A DNA stretch of 6,257 nucleotides from FEN-1297 sp046705645 (GCA_046705645.1 JBJKQE010000258.1:1-6257); one strand, 5' to 3'. Counted from the first letter of the stretch, positions 1 to 5,720 are shown. Numbers and translations: made by a program. The notes: a model not told the origin generated them from the sequence alone.

Positions 1-2
1 CG

Positions 3-347
3 ATAGAGCTTGCTAAGTCAGGCGCACTTACACAGCAGGCACAGGCTACTGCGCAAACAGATAGAGAAATGATTGCAAAGCTCCAGGCGATGAAAAGCAA
101 ATTCCAGGGCGGCAATTTTAATATGAACGATGTCCACAAGCTTCAGGATATGGTAAACAAAGGATTGAGCGCAGCTAACAATAAAAATATAAGTCCGGCA
201 TTTTATATTGTCTTCCCTCTTCAGATCCACAATGGAACTACAACAATCTTTCATCAAAGGTTCGATTCAAAGGAAGTAAGCCCTATTACTGCCAGAGCGG
301 TAATTTACGGATATATGACAATCGATATAACATACATAGGCAAATAG
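3..347 (+). CDS. 3' part of an unrecognised protein gene (start lies before the window)
   Basis: The reading frame is open from the first complete codon at position 3 to a TAG stop at 345-347. An ATG at 69 lies inside it, but the frame continues upstream in the same style (Ala/Gln-rich, ELAKSG then TQQAQATAQ), so the true start is probably outside the window. About the first 60 visible residues look helical and polar, with heptad-like spacing around MIAKLQAMKSKF and VHKLQDMVNKGL. The last 45 or so residues alternate hydrophobic and polar residues (AFYIVFPLQI, RAVIYGYMTIDITYIG) and look like beta strands. I do not recognise the family. It ends 10 bases before the next start on the same strand, so it may be co-transcribed with the secreted-protein genes that follow. 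Coding status is fairly sure; function is unknown. Confidence 0.65.
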   Translation: MELAKSGALTQQAQATAQTDREMIAKLQAMKSKFQGGNFNMNDVHKLQDMVNKGLSAANNKNISPAFYIVFPLQIHNGTTTIFHQRFDSKEVSPITARAVIYGYMTIDITYIGK

Positions 348-357
348 TATACTAAAA

Positions 358-974
358 ATGAATAAATTAAAAACATCCATAATTGTTGTTGCTTTGTCGT
401 TAAGCTTCATTGTTTCAACTTTTTCTCAGCCAAAATTAAATGCCAATGAAACTGTTCAGATAATTACAAACTTGCAGAATAAGTGCGTAAATCACGATTG
501 TATGCTTTATGATTTAATTTTTAATGGGAAGCCCTATTTGAATAATAATGTTCTCTTTAATGAAAATACATCAAAGAAAGGAGATCAGTATTTCAAAGGA
601 GAATTCGGACTGAATCCCAGGTCTGAACTGTCTAAAAAGCTTAGTAGTAGGTGTTTTTTATGTTTATGTTTTCATCAATAAAAAAGGAATAGACGGCAAA
701 AATTTTACAAATGAAAATATTCCCGGCGCCGCCCATATAAGAAAAATAAATCCTCCGTATAGAGATAGCTGCGATTGGGAAAAATACTTTATTGCATTTG
801 GAAATTGGAAAGATGCTGCACATGATTCAAAAGATTTAATTACAAATTTAAGCATCCGGAAAATTCCAACTACATTGAAACCATTGTTGTTGTTTTAACA
901 GGAAAAAAGATCGAGTTATAGAATTATTAAAAGAACATAGCTGGCAGAAGTTAAATCCGGCACTTTCAAAGTAA
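358..974 (+). pseudogene. Frameshifted gene for a secreted protein, paralogue of the next gene
   Basis: The start at 358 gives a clear signal peptide (MNKLKTSIIVVALSLSFIVS, then TFSQ), so the ancestral product was exported. The frame stops at 679-681, but the coding sense continues in other frames. From about 647 the second frame reads VGVFYVYVFINKKG and later WEKYFIAFGNWKDA. From about 841 the first frame reads YKFKHPENSNYIETIVVVLTG. After an A6 run at 903-908 the third frame reads DRVIELLKEHSWQKLNPALSK and stops at 972-974. These pieces match, in order, the C-terminal half of the intact gene at 989-1792 (DVYAYVNY, YYLAFGNWKS, YYKFKK, NIVIVLTGAPDRMKELM). Three single-base shifts are therefore needed, near 641-650, 835-841 and 903-908. 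The rebuilt product would be about 205 residues, shorter than its 267-residue paralogue, mainly by lacking a central segment. It may be a real pseudogene, or sequencing errors may account for some shifts, since one lies in a homopolymer and one in a short tag repeat. Confidence 0.75.
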
Positions 975-988
975 AAACAGGAATTAGA

Positions 989-1792
989 ATGAAATGTATA
1001 TTATATAAAACAATTTTTCTATTCGCTTTCATTTGTTCTCAATACATTGTTTTGGCACAATCACTAAAAGAAGCAAGTCCTGCTGAGAAGAAGTTGCTGG
1101 CAAAGCCTGTGTACGTTATTCAAAGCCTACTTGATGAATTTGGTAATAATGATTGGGGAGAATCAGAAACCGATAGTAAGGACTATGAACTGCTGGTACC
1201 TATCGATGATAACGGCTCCGGCCCAATAGGCCTATCTCAAAACTTTGAGCGAGTTTATAAAGTGCAAGAGAATTCCAGAAGGTTCAACACATTATTAAAA
1301 CCAATGTATTTAAAATCCCAAGTGTTGAATTCAAAATATGCAGAAGAGTATCAGGCTATTCAAAGTAAAAGTGCAAAAGAACAGGAAGAGTTTATGAGCA
1401 AGCCGGATCCGACCGTCGACAGCATAACTGCAATAGGAAATAGGATGGAAGAGCTTAGTGAAATTGATGTTTATGCATATGTTAACTACGACTATATTGA
1501 GGGCAAACCAATTAAGGATCCGGATATAAATGTTCGTGGTGCAGATATGGTAACAAAACTAAATCATGGTTATTACCAAAAGGATTTCTGGACCACTTAT
1601 TACCTTGCTTTCGGCAACTGGAAAAGCATAAAAATGGATAAAGAATTTAAATGTTATTATTACAAGTTTAAAAAAACAAAGACATCGAGTATTCAAAATA
1701 TAGTAATTGTCTTAACCGGAGCACCGGATAGAATGAAAGAATTGATGAACAAGATCAATTGGAGTGTCCTAAACAAAGTTTTAACACAGTAA
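989..1792 (+). CDS. Secreted protein of unknown function, intact paralogue of the preceding broken gene
   Basis: This is a 267-residue protein beginning with a signal peptide: Lys at position 2, a hydrophobic core around residues 8-22 (TIFLFAFICSQYIVL), and a likely cleavage after AQ at 23-24. The mature part holds a charged segment at residues 105-145, probably helical, followed by a region rich in aromatic residues and beta strands. Landmarks are DVYAYVNYDY at 160-169, YLAFGNWK at 205-212, CYYYKFKK at 222-229 and IVIVLTG at 238-244, then an amphipathic C-terminal helix (DRMKELMNKINWSVLNKVL). The last third matches the rebuilt upstream pseudogene closely, so the two are tandem duplicates. 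I recognise no catalytic motif or named family. The start is supported by the signal peptide and an AGGA at 979-982, six bases before the ATG. It lies 14 bases after the pseudogene stop and ends 2 bases from the stop of the opposing acetyltransferase gene, with no room for a dedicated terminator. Confidence 0.85.
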   Translation: MKCILYKTIFLFAFICSQYIVLAQSLKEASPAEKKLLAKPVYVIQSLLDEFGNNDWGESETDSKDYELLVPIDDNGSGPIGLSQNFERVYKVQENSRRFNTLLKPMYLKSQVLNSKYAEEYQAIQSKSAKEQEEFMSKPDPTVDSITAIGNRMEELSEIDVYAYVNYDYIEGKPIKDPDINVRGADMVTKLNHGYYQKDFWTTYYLAFGNWKSIKMDKEFKCYYYKFKKTKTSSIQNIVIVLTGAPDRMKELMNKINWSVLNKVLTQ

Positions 1793-1794
1793 AC

Positions 1795-2379
1795 TTACTT
1801 TGAGATATAGTATCTCATAATTGGCCTTGATTCTGATCTTCTTAAAACTTCTTTAAAACCTGCAGATTTAAATGATGACATCGATCCGTGGTAGGCAAAA
1901 GTATCCGGATAGTTTTCTTTCTTGCTTAAATCTATTGGATAACCCTCAACAATTTTTGCTTTCTTCTTTTCCGCATAATTCACAGCCGCTTTAATTAATG
2001 CTTTCGAAACTCCTTTTCTTCTAAATCCTTTTTTAATAAAAAAACATACAATAGACCAAACCGTTTTTTCATCAACCGGCTGTAATATTCGTGAAGTTTC
2101 AAGTCTTTTATATTTTTCTCTCGGTTCAATTGCACACCAGCCAACGGGCTCATTTTTATAATACGCAATTATTCCCGGAACTTGATCGGATTGAACTATC
2201 TTTTTGAATGCCTTTTTATTTTTTTCTCCCTTTTGATTTTCAAACAGAGATTTAGAAAGCTTCCACCACATGCACCAGCACCCGGCACATGCACCTTGGG
2301 GACCGAATAATTTTTCAATGTCTTTCCAATTCTCTGAGGTAAGAGAAATAAATTTATATTCCTTGTCTTGAGCATTCAT
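1795..2379 (-). CDS. GNAT family N-acetyltransferase
   Basis: This 194-residue protein is predicted to transfer an acetyl group from acetyl-CoA to an amine; the substrate is unknown. The acetyl-CoA binding motif A is seen at residues 111-129 (VCFFIKKGFRRKGVSKALI), with the R-x-x-G-x-S pyrophosphate loop at 120-125. It is preceded by a strand carrying NEPVGWCAIEPR (76-87). A tail of the form YHGSMSSFKSAGFKEVLRRS (163-182) followed by RPIMRY is typical of one GNAT subgroup. A cysteine- and tryptophan-rich stretch near the N-terminus (GACAGCWCMWWK, 29-40) also recurs in that subgroup from my knowledge of the family. No membrane segment or signal peptide is seen, so it is cytoplasmic. No Shine-Dalgarno sequence precedes the ATG; the leader is A/T-rich (GATTTTAAAA before the start). 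It is a single gene between a convergent neighbour and the amt gene on the same strand, 141 bases away, so it could be read through from amt. Confidence 0.88.
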   Translation of the reverse strand: MNAQDKEYKFISLTSENWKDIEKLFGPQGACAGCWCMWWKLSKSLFENQKGEKNKKAFKKIVQSDQVPGIIAYYKNEPVGWCAIEPREKYKRLETSRILQPVDEKTVWSIVCFFIKKGFRRKGVSKALIKAAVNYAEKKKAKIVEGYPIDLSKKENYPDTFAYHGSMSSFKSAGFKEVLRRSESRPIMRYYISK

Positions 2380-2471
2380 TTTTAAAATCGGCTGGATAAT
2401 TTATTCATTACAAAATAAATTATTTAACAGCTATAAACAACATGATTAAAAATTAAAATAGATATGATAAC

Positions 2472-2489
2472 TCAATCAAATGAGATTGA
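2472..2489 (-). terminator. Possible weak terminator hairpin downstream of the ammonium transporter gene
   Basis: A 6-bp perfect stem (TCAATC at 2472-2477 with GATTGA at 2484-2489) encloses a 6-base loop, about 32 bases past the amt stop. On the - strand it is followed by an AT-rich stretch without a clean T-run, so it is a poor intrinsic terminator. It may only be chance structure in AT-rich DNA. Confidence 0.2.
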
Positions 2490-2508
2490 TGGCGAATGTA
2501 ATTTTTAG

Positions 2509-2522
2509 AATTTGCGCAAATT
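2509..2522. repeat. 14-bp perfect palindrome overlapping the amt stop codon
   Basis: AATTTGCGCAAATT reads identically on both strands. Its right end overlaps the first two bases of the TTA (reverse of the amt stop TAA). As RNA it would fold into a 5-bp stem with a GCGC loop; as DNA it could bind a dimeric regulator. No T-run follows on the amt strand, so it does not look like a standard terminator. Function is unknown. Confidence 0.35.
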
Positions 2523-3885
2523 AATTTTCTTCTACTAATATCTCTTTAATTTTTTGTTCAACATCTATATCTGGAAATAAAGATGGCTCCGCTATTGATT
2601 CTCCGTGCTGGCTTTGATCGAGTCCCATTAGTTCCTCTTCTTCCGAAACTCTTAACGGTGTTATTAAGTCGGTAACCTTATAAAGCAAGAAAGAGCCGCC
2701 GAATGTGAATGCAATTACAATAGCAAGACCGATTAAGTGTGCGAGAAGTACCTCTGTCTGTCCGTATATTAATCCAACTTTTTGCGCAAAGACTGCAGTC
2801 AACAGCATTCCCACAATTCCTCCGAGACCGTGGCAAGGAAATACATCGAGGGTATCGTCAAGCGTTGATTTTGATTTCCACGAAACAGCAAAGTTGCTGA
2901 TCATGCTTGCAGCAGTTCCAATAAAAATACTTGCACCAATATCTACATAGCCTGCTGCGGGAGTTATAGCAACAAGACCGACTACCGCACCCACACAAGC
3001 TCCTAAAGCAGAAGGCTTTCTACCTTGAATTGCATCTAATATAATCCAAGCAATTGCAGCAGCTGCGGATGCGGTATTCGTTGTACCAAAAGCTAGTACG
3101 GCAGTTGCATTTGCGCCTAAAGCAGAGCCTGCATTAAACCCGAACCATCCGAACCATAGTAATCCCGTTCCAAGCAAAACATAAGGTATATTTGCAGGTG
3201 TATGTTTTTCTCCCTTTAGGTGAGATTTTCTTCTCCCCAATTTAATTGCGCCGGCAAGTGCAGCCATACCTGCAGAAATATGTACAACCGATCCGCCCGC
3301 AAAATCAAGTACACCTAATTTTCTTAAAAATCCATCCGGATGCCAAGTCATATGAGCCAACGGAGCATAAATGAAAAGACTAAACAAAATCATGAAAACT
3401 ATATATGATGAAAATTTAACTCTTTCTGCAAAGGAGCCGGTAATTAACGCAGGAGTTATAATGGCAAATTTAAGTTGAAATAGCGCAAATAAAAGAAGCG
3501 GTATCGTAGGTGCCAGCATGGCATCAGTTTTAAGCCCGACTCCGTTGAACATAAAAAAAGTTAGCGGATTGCCTATTATACCGCCGATATCATTTCCGAA
3601 TGCTAGACTGAATCCAACGAAAATCCAAAGAATACTAATAACACCCATGGCTATAAAACTTTGAAGCATGGTAGAAATTATATTTTTGGAACTAACCATC
3701 CCTCCGTAAAAAAATGACAAACCCGGGGTCATAAGAAGAACCAGGCCGGTTGCCGTAAGCATCCAGGCAACGTCTGCAGCATTAACAGGACCGCTTGCTA
3801 ATCTGTGAGAATTAAAATGTAGGAACGCACCGAATAAAGAGATAGCTAGAAGCGCAACTAACATTATTTTCCAGAATAGTTTCAT
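2521..3885 (-). CDS. amt: Ammonium transporter, AmtB/Amt family
   Basis: This 454-residue integral membrane protein is a typical Amt/MEP/Rh-family ammonium channel, expected to act as a trimer in the cytoplasmic membrane. The N-terminal hydrophobic segment (residues 5-23) resembles a cleaved signal peptide, as in E. coli AmtB. The phenylalanine gate is seen as F140 (in LFQLKF) and F250 (in GWFGFNAGS), with S254 at the outer binding site and W181 in the AHMTW motif. D194 lies in LDFAGGSVVHI. The conserved twin histidines are H202 in that motif and H352 in DVFPCHGLGGIVG. The cytoplasmic tail begins LRVSEEEELMGLDQSQHGES and runs on about 24 residues, ending in an acidic stretch. The length is normal and no key residue is missing. 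The ATG at 3885 is chosen because it gives the complete signal segment; no Shine-Dalgarno sequence precedes it. No glnK (PII) gene adjoins it within the window. Confidence 0.97.
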   Translation of the reverse strand: MKLFWKIMLVALLAISLFGAFLHFNSHRLASGPVNAADVAWMLTATGLVLLMTPGLSFFYGGMVSSKNIISTMLQSFIAMGVISILWIFVGFSLAFGNDIGGIIGNPLTFFMFNGVGLKTDAMLAPTIPLLLFALFQLKFAIITPALITGSFAERVKFSSYIVFMILFSLFIYAPLAHMTWHPDGFLRKLGVLDFAGGSVVHISAGMAALAGAIKLGRRKSHLKGEKHTPANIPYVLLGTGLLWFGWFGFNAGSALGANATAVLAFGTTNTASAAAAIAWIILDAIQGRKPSALGACVGAVVGLVAITPAAGYVDIGASIFIGTAASMISNFAVSWKSKSTLDDTLDVFPCHGLGGIVGMLLTAVFAQKVGLIYGQTEVLLAHLIGLAIVIAFTFGGSFLLYKVTDLITPLRVSEEEELMGLDQSQHGESIAEPSLFPDIDVEQKIKEILVEEN

Positions 3886-3889
3886 AATT

Positions 3890-3923
3890 TAAAAATTTTT
3901 TAGGATGAACTTAAAAAATTTTA
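3890..3923. repeat. AT-only inverted repeat in the amt leader/promoter region
   Basis: The arms TAAAAATTTTTTA (3890-3902) and TAAAAAATTTTA (3912-3923) are reverse complements apart from one extra A, separated by nine bases. Each arm is also nearly self-complementary. The element lies between the amt start and the putative -35 box, so it could be a curved-DNA or protein-binding site, or form a hairpin in the leader. It could equally be chance in AT-rich DNA. Confidence 0.3.
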
Positions 3924-3936
3924 GGCCATTTGTCAA
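3908..3936 (-). promoter_or_regulatory. Candidate promoter for the ammonium transporter gene
   Basis: On the - strand a perfect TTGACA (3931-3936) is followed after 17 bases by TAAGTT (3908-3913), a weak -10 match of 3/6. This would place transcription start near 3901, about 16 bases before the ATG. No sigma-54 type GG/GC element is seen. The -35 is good but the -10 is poor, and the organism may use another promoter consensus, so the call is tentative. Confidence 0.3.
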
Positions 3937-4082
3937 GAATCTCTTATTTAATTAGGTAAAAATAGTGCGTGCCTTATAATAATAAGTGTTTACAAAAATA
4001 TTCCTTATTAAGTATAAAAATTCAACCAAATATATCGATGAAAATATTTCTTGGTACTTAAACCAGCATTTTAATCTTTCTT

Positions 4083-4110
4083 CGTCCGGTCGAACTCCGG
4101 CGGATGGGGC
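4083..4110. other. Short GC-rich island in AT-rich intergenic DNA
   Basis: Twenty-one of 28 bases are G or C, against an AT-rich surrounding. It contains two CCGG motifs seven bases apart (CCGGTCGAACTCCGG) and a nested TCCG/CGGA pair that could form a small stem. The sharp composition change without coding signals is what an interspersed intergenic repeat or a small structured RNA would look like. No complete tRNA fold could be drawn, although TCGAAC resembles a T-loop. Confidence 0.35.
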
Positions 4111-4173
4111 ATCTTGGAAAAATTCCCTGTTGCTTTCGGTGAGAAAATTCATTGTTCGAATAGAAATTACCCG

Positions 4174-4198
4174 AAGATTTTAAGAAAGGAAAAATCTT
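4174..4198. terminator. Hairpin downstream of the ABM-domain gene, possible terminator
   Basis: AAGATTTT (4174-4181) and AAAATCTT (4191-4198) form a perfect 8-bp stem with a 9-base loop, 26 bases beyond the stop of the - strand gene at 4225-4521. No T-run follows on the - strand (CGGGTAATTTC comes next), so termination efficiency is doubtful, but the position fits a 3' end. Confidence 0.35.
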
Positions 4199-4224
4199 AA
4201 ATGTTATAGTTTTGTAACTTTACT

Positions 4225-4521
4225 TTAATTAGAACAAATCAAATTCAATTCGGAAAATTCCGGTTCCATTTCGCACAGGGGATAAAGTTCATTAATAAAC
4301 CTTCTTACATAGTTTGTATGTCTATGTGTTTCCTCTGCTTCTTCATTTTGAAATGTCATTACATGTATAAATGAAGTTTCATCCGATTTTTCCTGATAAC
4401 AATGGTATGATATTGTTCCCGGTTCTTTATCTTTTATATGATTGATAAATTTTGTAATAATTCTTTTAGCGTCTTCAATATTTTCTTTTTTGACTTTGAA
4501 TGAAACAAACAAATGTTCCAT
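4225..4521 (-). CDS. ABM-domain protein, putative quinol monooxygenase-like
   Basis: This 98-residue protein has the pattern of the antibiotic biosynthesis monooxygenase (ABM) family, a dimeric ferredoxin-like alpha/beta barrel. The family order is visible: a first strand (LFVSFKV, 4-10), a long helix (NIEDAKRIITKFINHIK, 14-30), then EPGTISYHCYQ (33-43), a strand FIHVMTF (51-57), and the helix-turn EEAEETHRHTNYVRRFIN (60-77), where EAxExHRxT is the usual signature. The C-terminal strand is shorter and less clear. Family members range from quinol monooxygenases and haem-degrading enzymes to proteins with no known reaction, so the substrate cannot be inferred. No signal peptide is present. The start is well supported by AAGGA five bases upstream. 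It is transcribed alone, away from the sulfur-type operon. Confidence 0.8.
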   Translation of the reverse strand: MEHLFVSFKVKKENIEDAKRIITKFINHIKDKEPGTISYHCYQEKSDETSFIHVMTFQNEEAEETHRHTNYVRRFINELYPLCEMEPEFSELNLICSN

Positions 4522-4526
4522 AAGAA

Positions 4527-4531
4527 TCCTT
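4527..4531 (-). promoter_or_regulatory. Ribosome binding site of the ABM-domain gene
   Basis: AAGGA on the - strand, five bases before the ATG at 4521. It is one of the few strong Shine-Dalgarno matches in the window and fixes this start. Confidence 0.6.
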
Positions 4532-4881
4532 AAAATTTTAATTTGATATTATTTTTGATTTAAGGAAAATGATTAAGATTACAATGTTTAATGTCCTAAA
4601 AAATAATAAAAAAATAAATACCTCTAATTTATCTGCGTTTTTAAGCCTAATATTCTTCGAAACAACTGCTTTTAACAACAGTTAACAGAGAATAAATAAT
4701 TGTGCCTGTAAAAACTTTCTCAAGTTTATCATTCAAAAATATTTTATTTATTGCTAAGAATTTAATTGCTGGCTTTCTTTTGATATATGATTTCGAAGAG
4801 ATCCTTCCATGAAATGAATCCTTTCATTCAAATTCGTATCAAATGTTAAAAATTTAATACTGTTATTTAAAAATAGGAAAT
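4532..4881. other. AT-rich divergent intergenic region of about 350 bases
   Basis: No gene is supportable on either strand. The region must hold the promoters of the divergent ABM-domain gene (left) and the rhodanese-led operon (right), but I could not fix a convincing pair of promoter boxes for either. Small inverted repeats are present: AACTG/CAGTT around 4666-4685, overlapping TTAAC/GTTAA, and AATGAA/TTCATT at 4813-4828. None matches a riboswitch that I recognise. Confidence 0.55.
4813..4828 (+). promoter_or_regulatory. Small hairpin in the leader region of the rhodanese-led operon
   Basis: AATGAA (4813-4818) and TTCATT (4823-4828) form a perfect 6-bp stem with a TCCT tetraloop. A competing register, ATGAAA/TTTCAT, overlaps it. 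It lies 54 bases before the rhodanese ATG. It could be an operator or a leader stem-loop, or chance. Confidence 0.22.
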
Positions 4882-5265
4882 ATGACGTCCGGCCAAATTA
4901 TTCTGCTGATATTTGCTGTATTGATAATTTTTCTTTACGTAAGAAAATTTTTATCAACAAGAGGTATAGTTCAATATGAACCTAGTGAAGCTGCCGCTAA
5001 ACTTAAAGGCAGTAGAAATATAATTTTGCTGGATGTAAGAACCCCGAAAGAACGTAAAGAACAATCAATTAAAGGCTCAATTCATATTCCGTTATATGAA
5101 CTTGGAACAAGATCCGAAGAATTGTTAAAATATAAAGATAAAGAGATTATTTGTTACTGCCGTTCAGGAAACAGAAGTTTAACAGCGGCTGCAAAACTAA
5201 GGAAAAAAGGATTTAACAGCGCTAATTTAAAAGGCGGGATTATAAGATGGAATCATCACAAATAA
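4882..5265 (+). CDS. Membrane-anchored rhodanese-like sulfurtransferase
   Basis: This 127-residue protein has a single N-terminal membrane helix (residues 5-21, QIILLIFAVLIIFLYV) followed by one rhodanese domain (about 30-125). The catalytic loop is CRSGNRS at 93-99, with C93 the persulfide-forming cysteine; a second cysteine, C91, lies two residues before it. Other family marks are LLDVRTPKERKEQSIKGSIHIPL (49-71) and the C-terminal LKGGIIRW (116-123). Rhodanese domains carry sulfane sulfur as a Cys persulfide and pass it to thiol acceptors. Topology is uncertain: a short N-terminus with Arg/Lys directly after the helix suggests the domain faces the cytoplasm. The start has AGGA three bases upstream, closer than usual, but the ATG gives the complete anchor. 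It is the first gene of a five-gene run; the next gene starts inside its last codons. Confidence 0.93.
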   Translation: MTSGQIILLIFAVLIIFLYVRKFLSTRGIVQYEPSEAAAKLKGSRNIILLDVRTPKERKEQSIKGSIHIPLYELGTRSEELLKYKDKEIICYCRSGNRSLTAAAKLRKKGFNSANLKGGIIRWNHHK

Positions 5266-5474
5266 AAATAAAATTACTTTGGCTGAAAAAAATATATCCG
5301 GCTTTTCTTGGAGCGTTAGCAGGTTATTTATATTATCATTTTGTAGGATGTGTAACAGGATCATGCGCAATAACAAGTAAACCTTGGGCAAGCACAATAG
5401 TCGGGGCTATAATTGGCACATCTTTTATGAACAGAAAACAAAATAAAAAATCAACTGAAAAAATTTCAAACTAA
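5247..5474 (+). CDS. Small two-helix membrane protein, DUF6132-like
   Basis: This 75-residue protein has two predicted membrane segments, about residues 17-31 and 48-61, joined by a short loop with the motif VGCVTGSCAITSKPW (33-47). From memory this G-C-x-(S/T)-G-(S/T)-C-x-I-T-S-x-P pattern is the signature of DUF6132, found mostly in Bacteroidota and relatives; the assignment is by motif only. Cysteines C35 and C40 sit at the membrane edge and could form a disulfide or bind a metal or sulfur. The ATG overlaps the rhodanese gene by 19 bases; the next Met is residue 60, so this is the only sensible ATG, and a GGCGGG stretch lies upstream. The overlap suggests translational coupling to the rhodanese. 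Molecular function is unknown; its place between sulfur-handling genes suggests a role in the same process. Confidence 0.83.
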   Translation: MESSQIKIKLLWLKKIYPAFLGALAGYLYYHFVGCVTGSCAITSKPWASTIVGAIIGTSFMNRKQNKKSTEKISN

Positions 5475-5489
5475 AATCAGAATATTAAA

Positions 5490-5720
5490 ATGAAGAAAAA
5501 TGTAGGAATTTTAGACAGAATTATTCGCGGTTTGGCTGCTGTTGCAATTTTGCTGCTTTATTTAACTCATCAAATTAACGGAAGTACTGCTGCTGTCTTA
5601 GGCATTATAGCTCTTGTTATGTTTTTAACCAGCACGTTGGGATTTTGCCCATGCTATGTAAGACTGAATGTAAATACTTCAAATAAAAAAACAGACAAAA
5701 ATAATACGGGTAGAAATTAA
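5490..5720 (+). CDS. YgaP-type transmembrane protein (DUF2892)
   Basis: This 76-residue protein carries the opening motif of the YgaP transmembrane family, NVGILDRIIRG (4-14), followed by two membrane helices (about 15-27 and 33-50) and a FCPCY motif at 52-56, then LNVNT and a polar Lys/Asn-rich tail. In E. coli YgaP this two-helix domain is fused to a rhodanese domain. Here the rhodanese is a separate gene two positions upstream, so the pair looks like a split YgaP. The usual motif after helix two, as I recall it, is CP-L/M-Y; the second cysteine (C55) here is notable and could give a redox or metal-binding pair with C53. Spacing is 15 bases after the DUF6132-like gene and 3 bases before the thioredoxin-like gene. 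No strong Shine-Dalgarno sequence is seen; the leader is A-rich. Confidence 0.88.
   Translation: MKKNVGILDRIIRGLAAVAILLLYLTHQINGSTAAVLGIIALVMFLTSTLGFCPCYVRLNVNTSNKKTDKNNTGRN

Larger units (their letters stand above)
3886..4224. other. Non-coding stretch of about 340 bases between amt and the ABM-domain gene
   Basis: Both strands carry antisense-overlapping open frames here (about 65 codons each), but neither has a recognisable start signal, family or domain, and I read the region as non-coding. It holds the amt promoter area at its left end, a GC-rich island at 4083-4110, and a hairpin at 4174-4198 that may terminate the gene to its right. Confidence 0.6.

Noticed and set aside
18..257. Open frame on the - strand at the window start
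   Set aside because: It is opposite a frame that is open through the window edge and has better protein character; no supporting start signal.
641..855. Open frames on the - strand over the broken secreted-protein gene
   Set aside because: They lie opposite sequence whose + strand reading clearly matches the downstream paralogue.
358..974. Programmed ribosomal frameshifting to make a full-length product
   Set aside because: Three shifts in mixed directions would be needed, with no convincing slippery site plus downstream structure at the first two.
2705..2950. Open frame on the + strand inside amt
   Set aside because: It is antisense to strongly conserved transporter sequence and has no recognisable features; a shadow of amt.
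4083..4110. tRNA or tmRNA remnant suggested by a TCGAAC T-loop-like string
   Set aside because: No matching acceptor, anticodon or D arms can be placed on either strand.
3952..4183. Two overlapping open frames on opposite strands, about 65 codons each
   Set aside because: They are antisense to each other, have no ribosome binding site or family resemblance, and cross a composition jump; treated as non-coding, possibly a repeat.
4546..4551. TAATAT as a -10 box for the ABM-domain gene
   Set aside because: No acceptable -35 lies at 16-18 bases, and such hexamers are common by chance in this AT-rich region.
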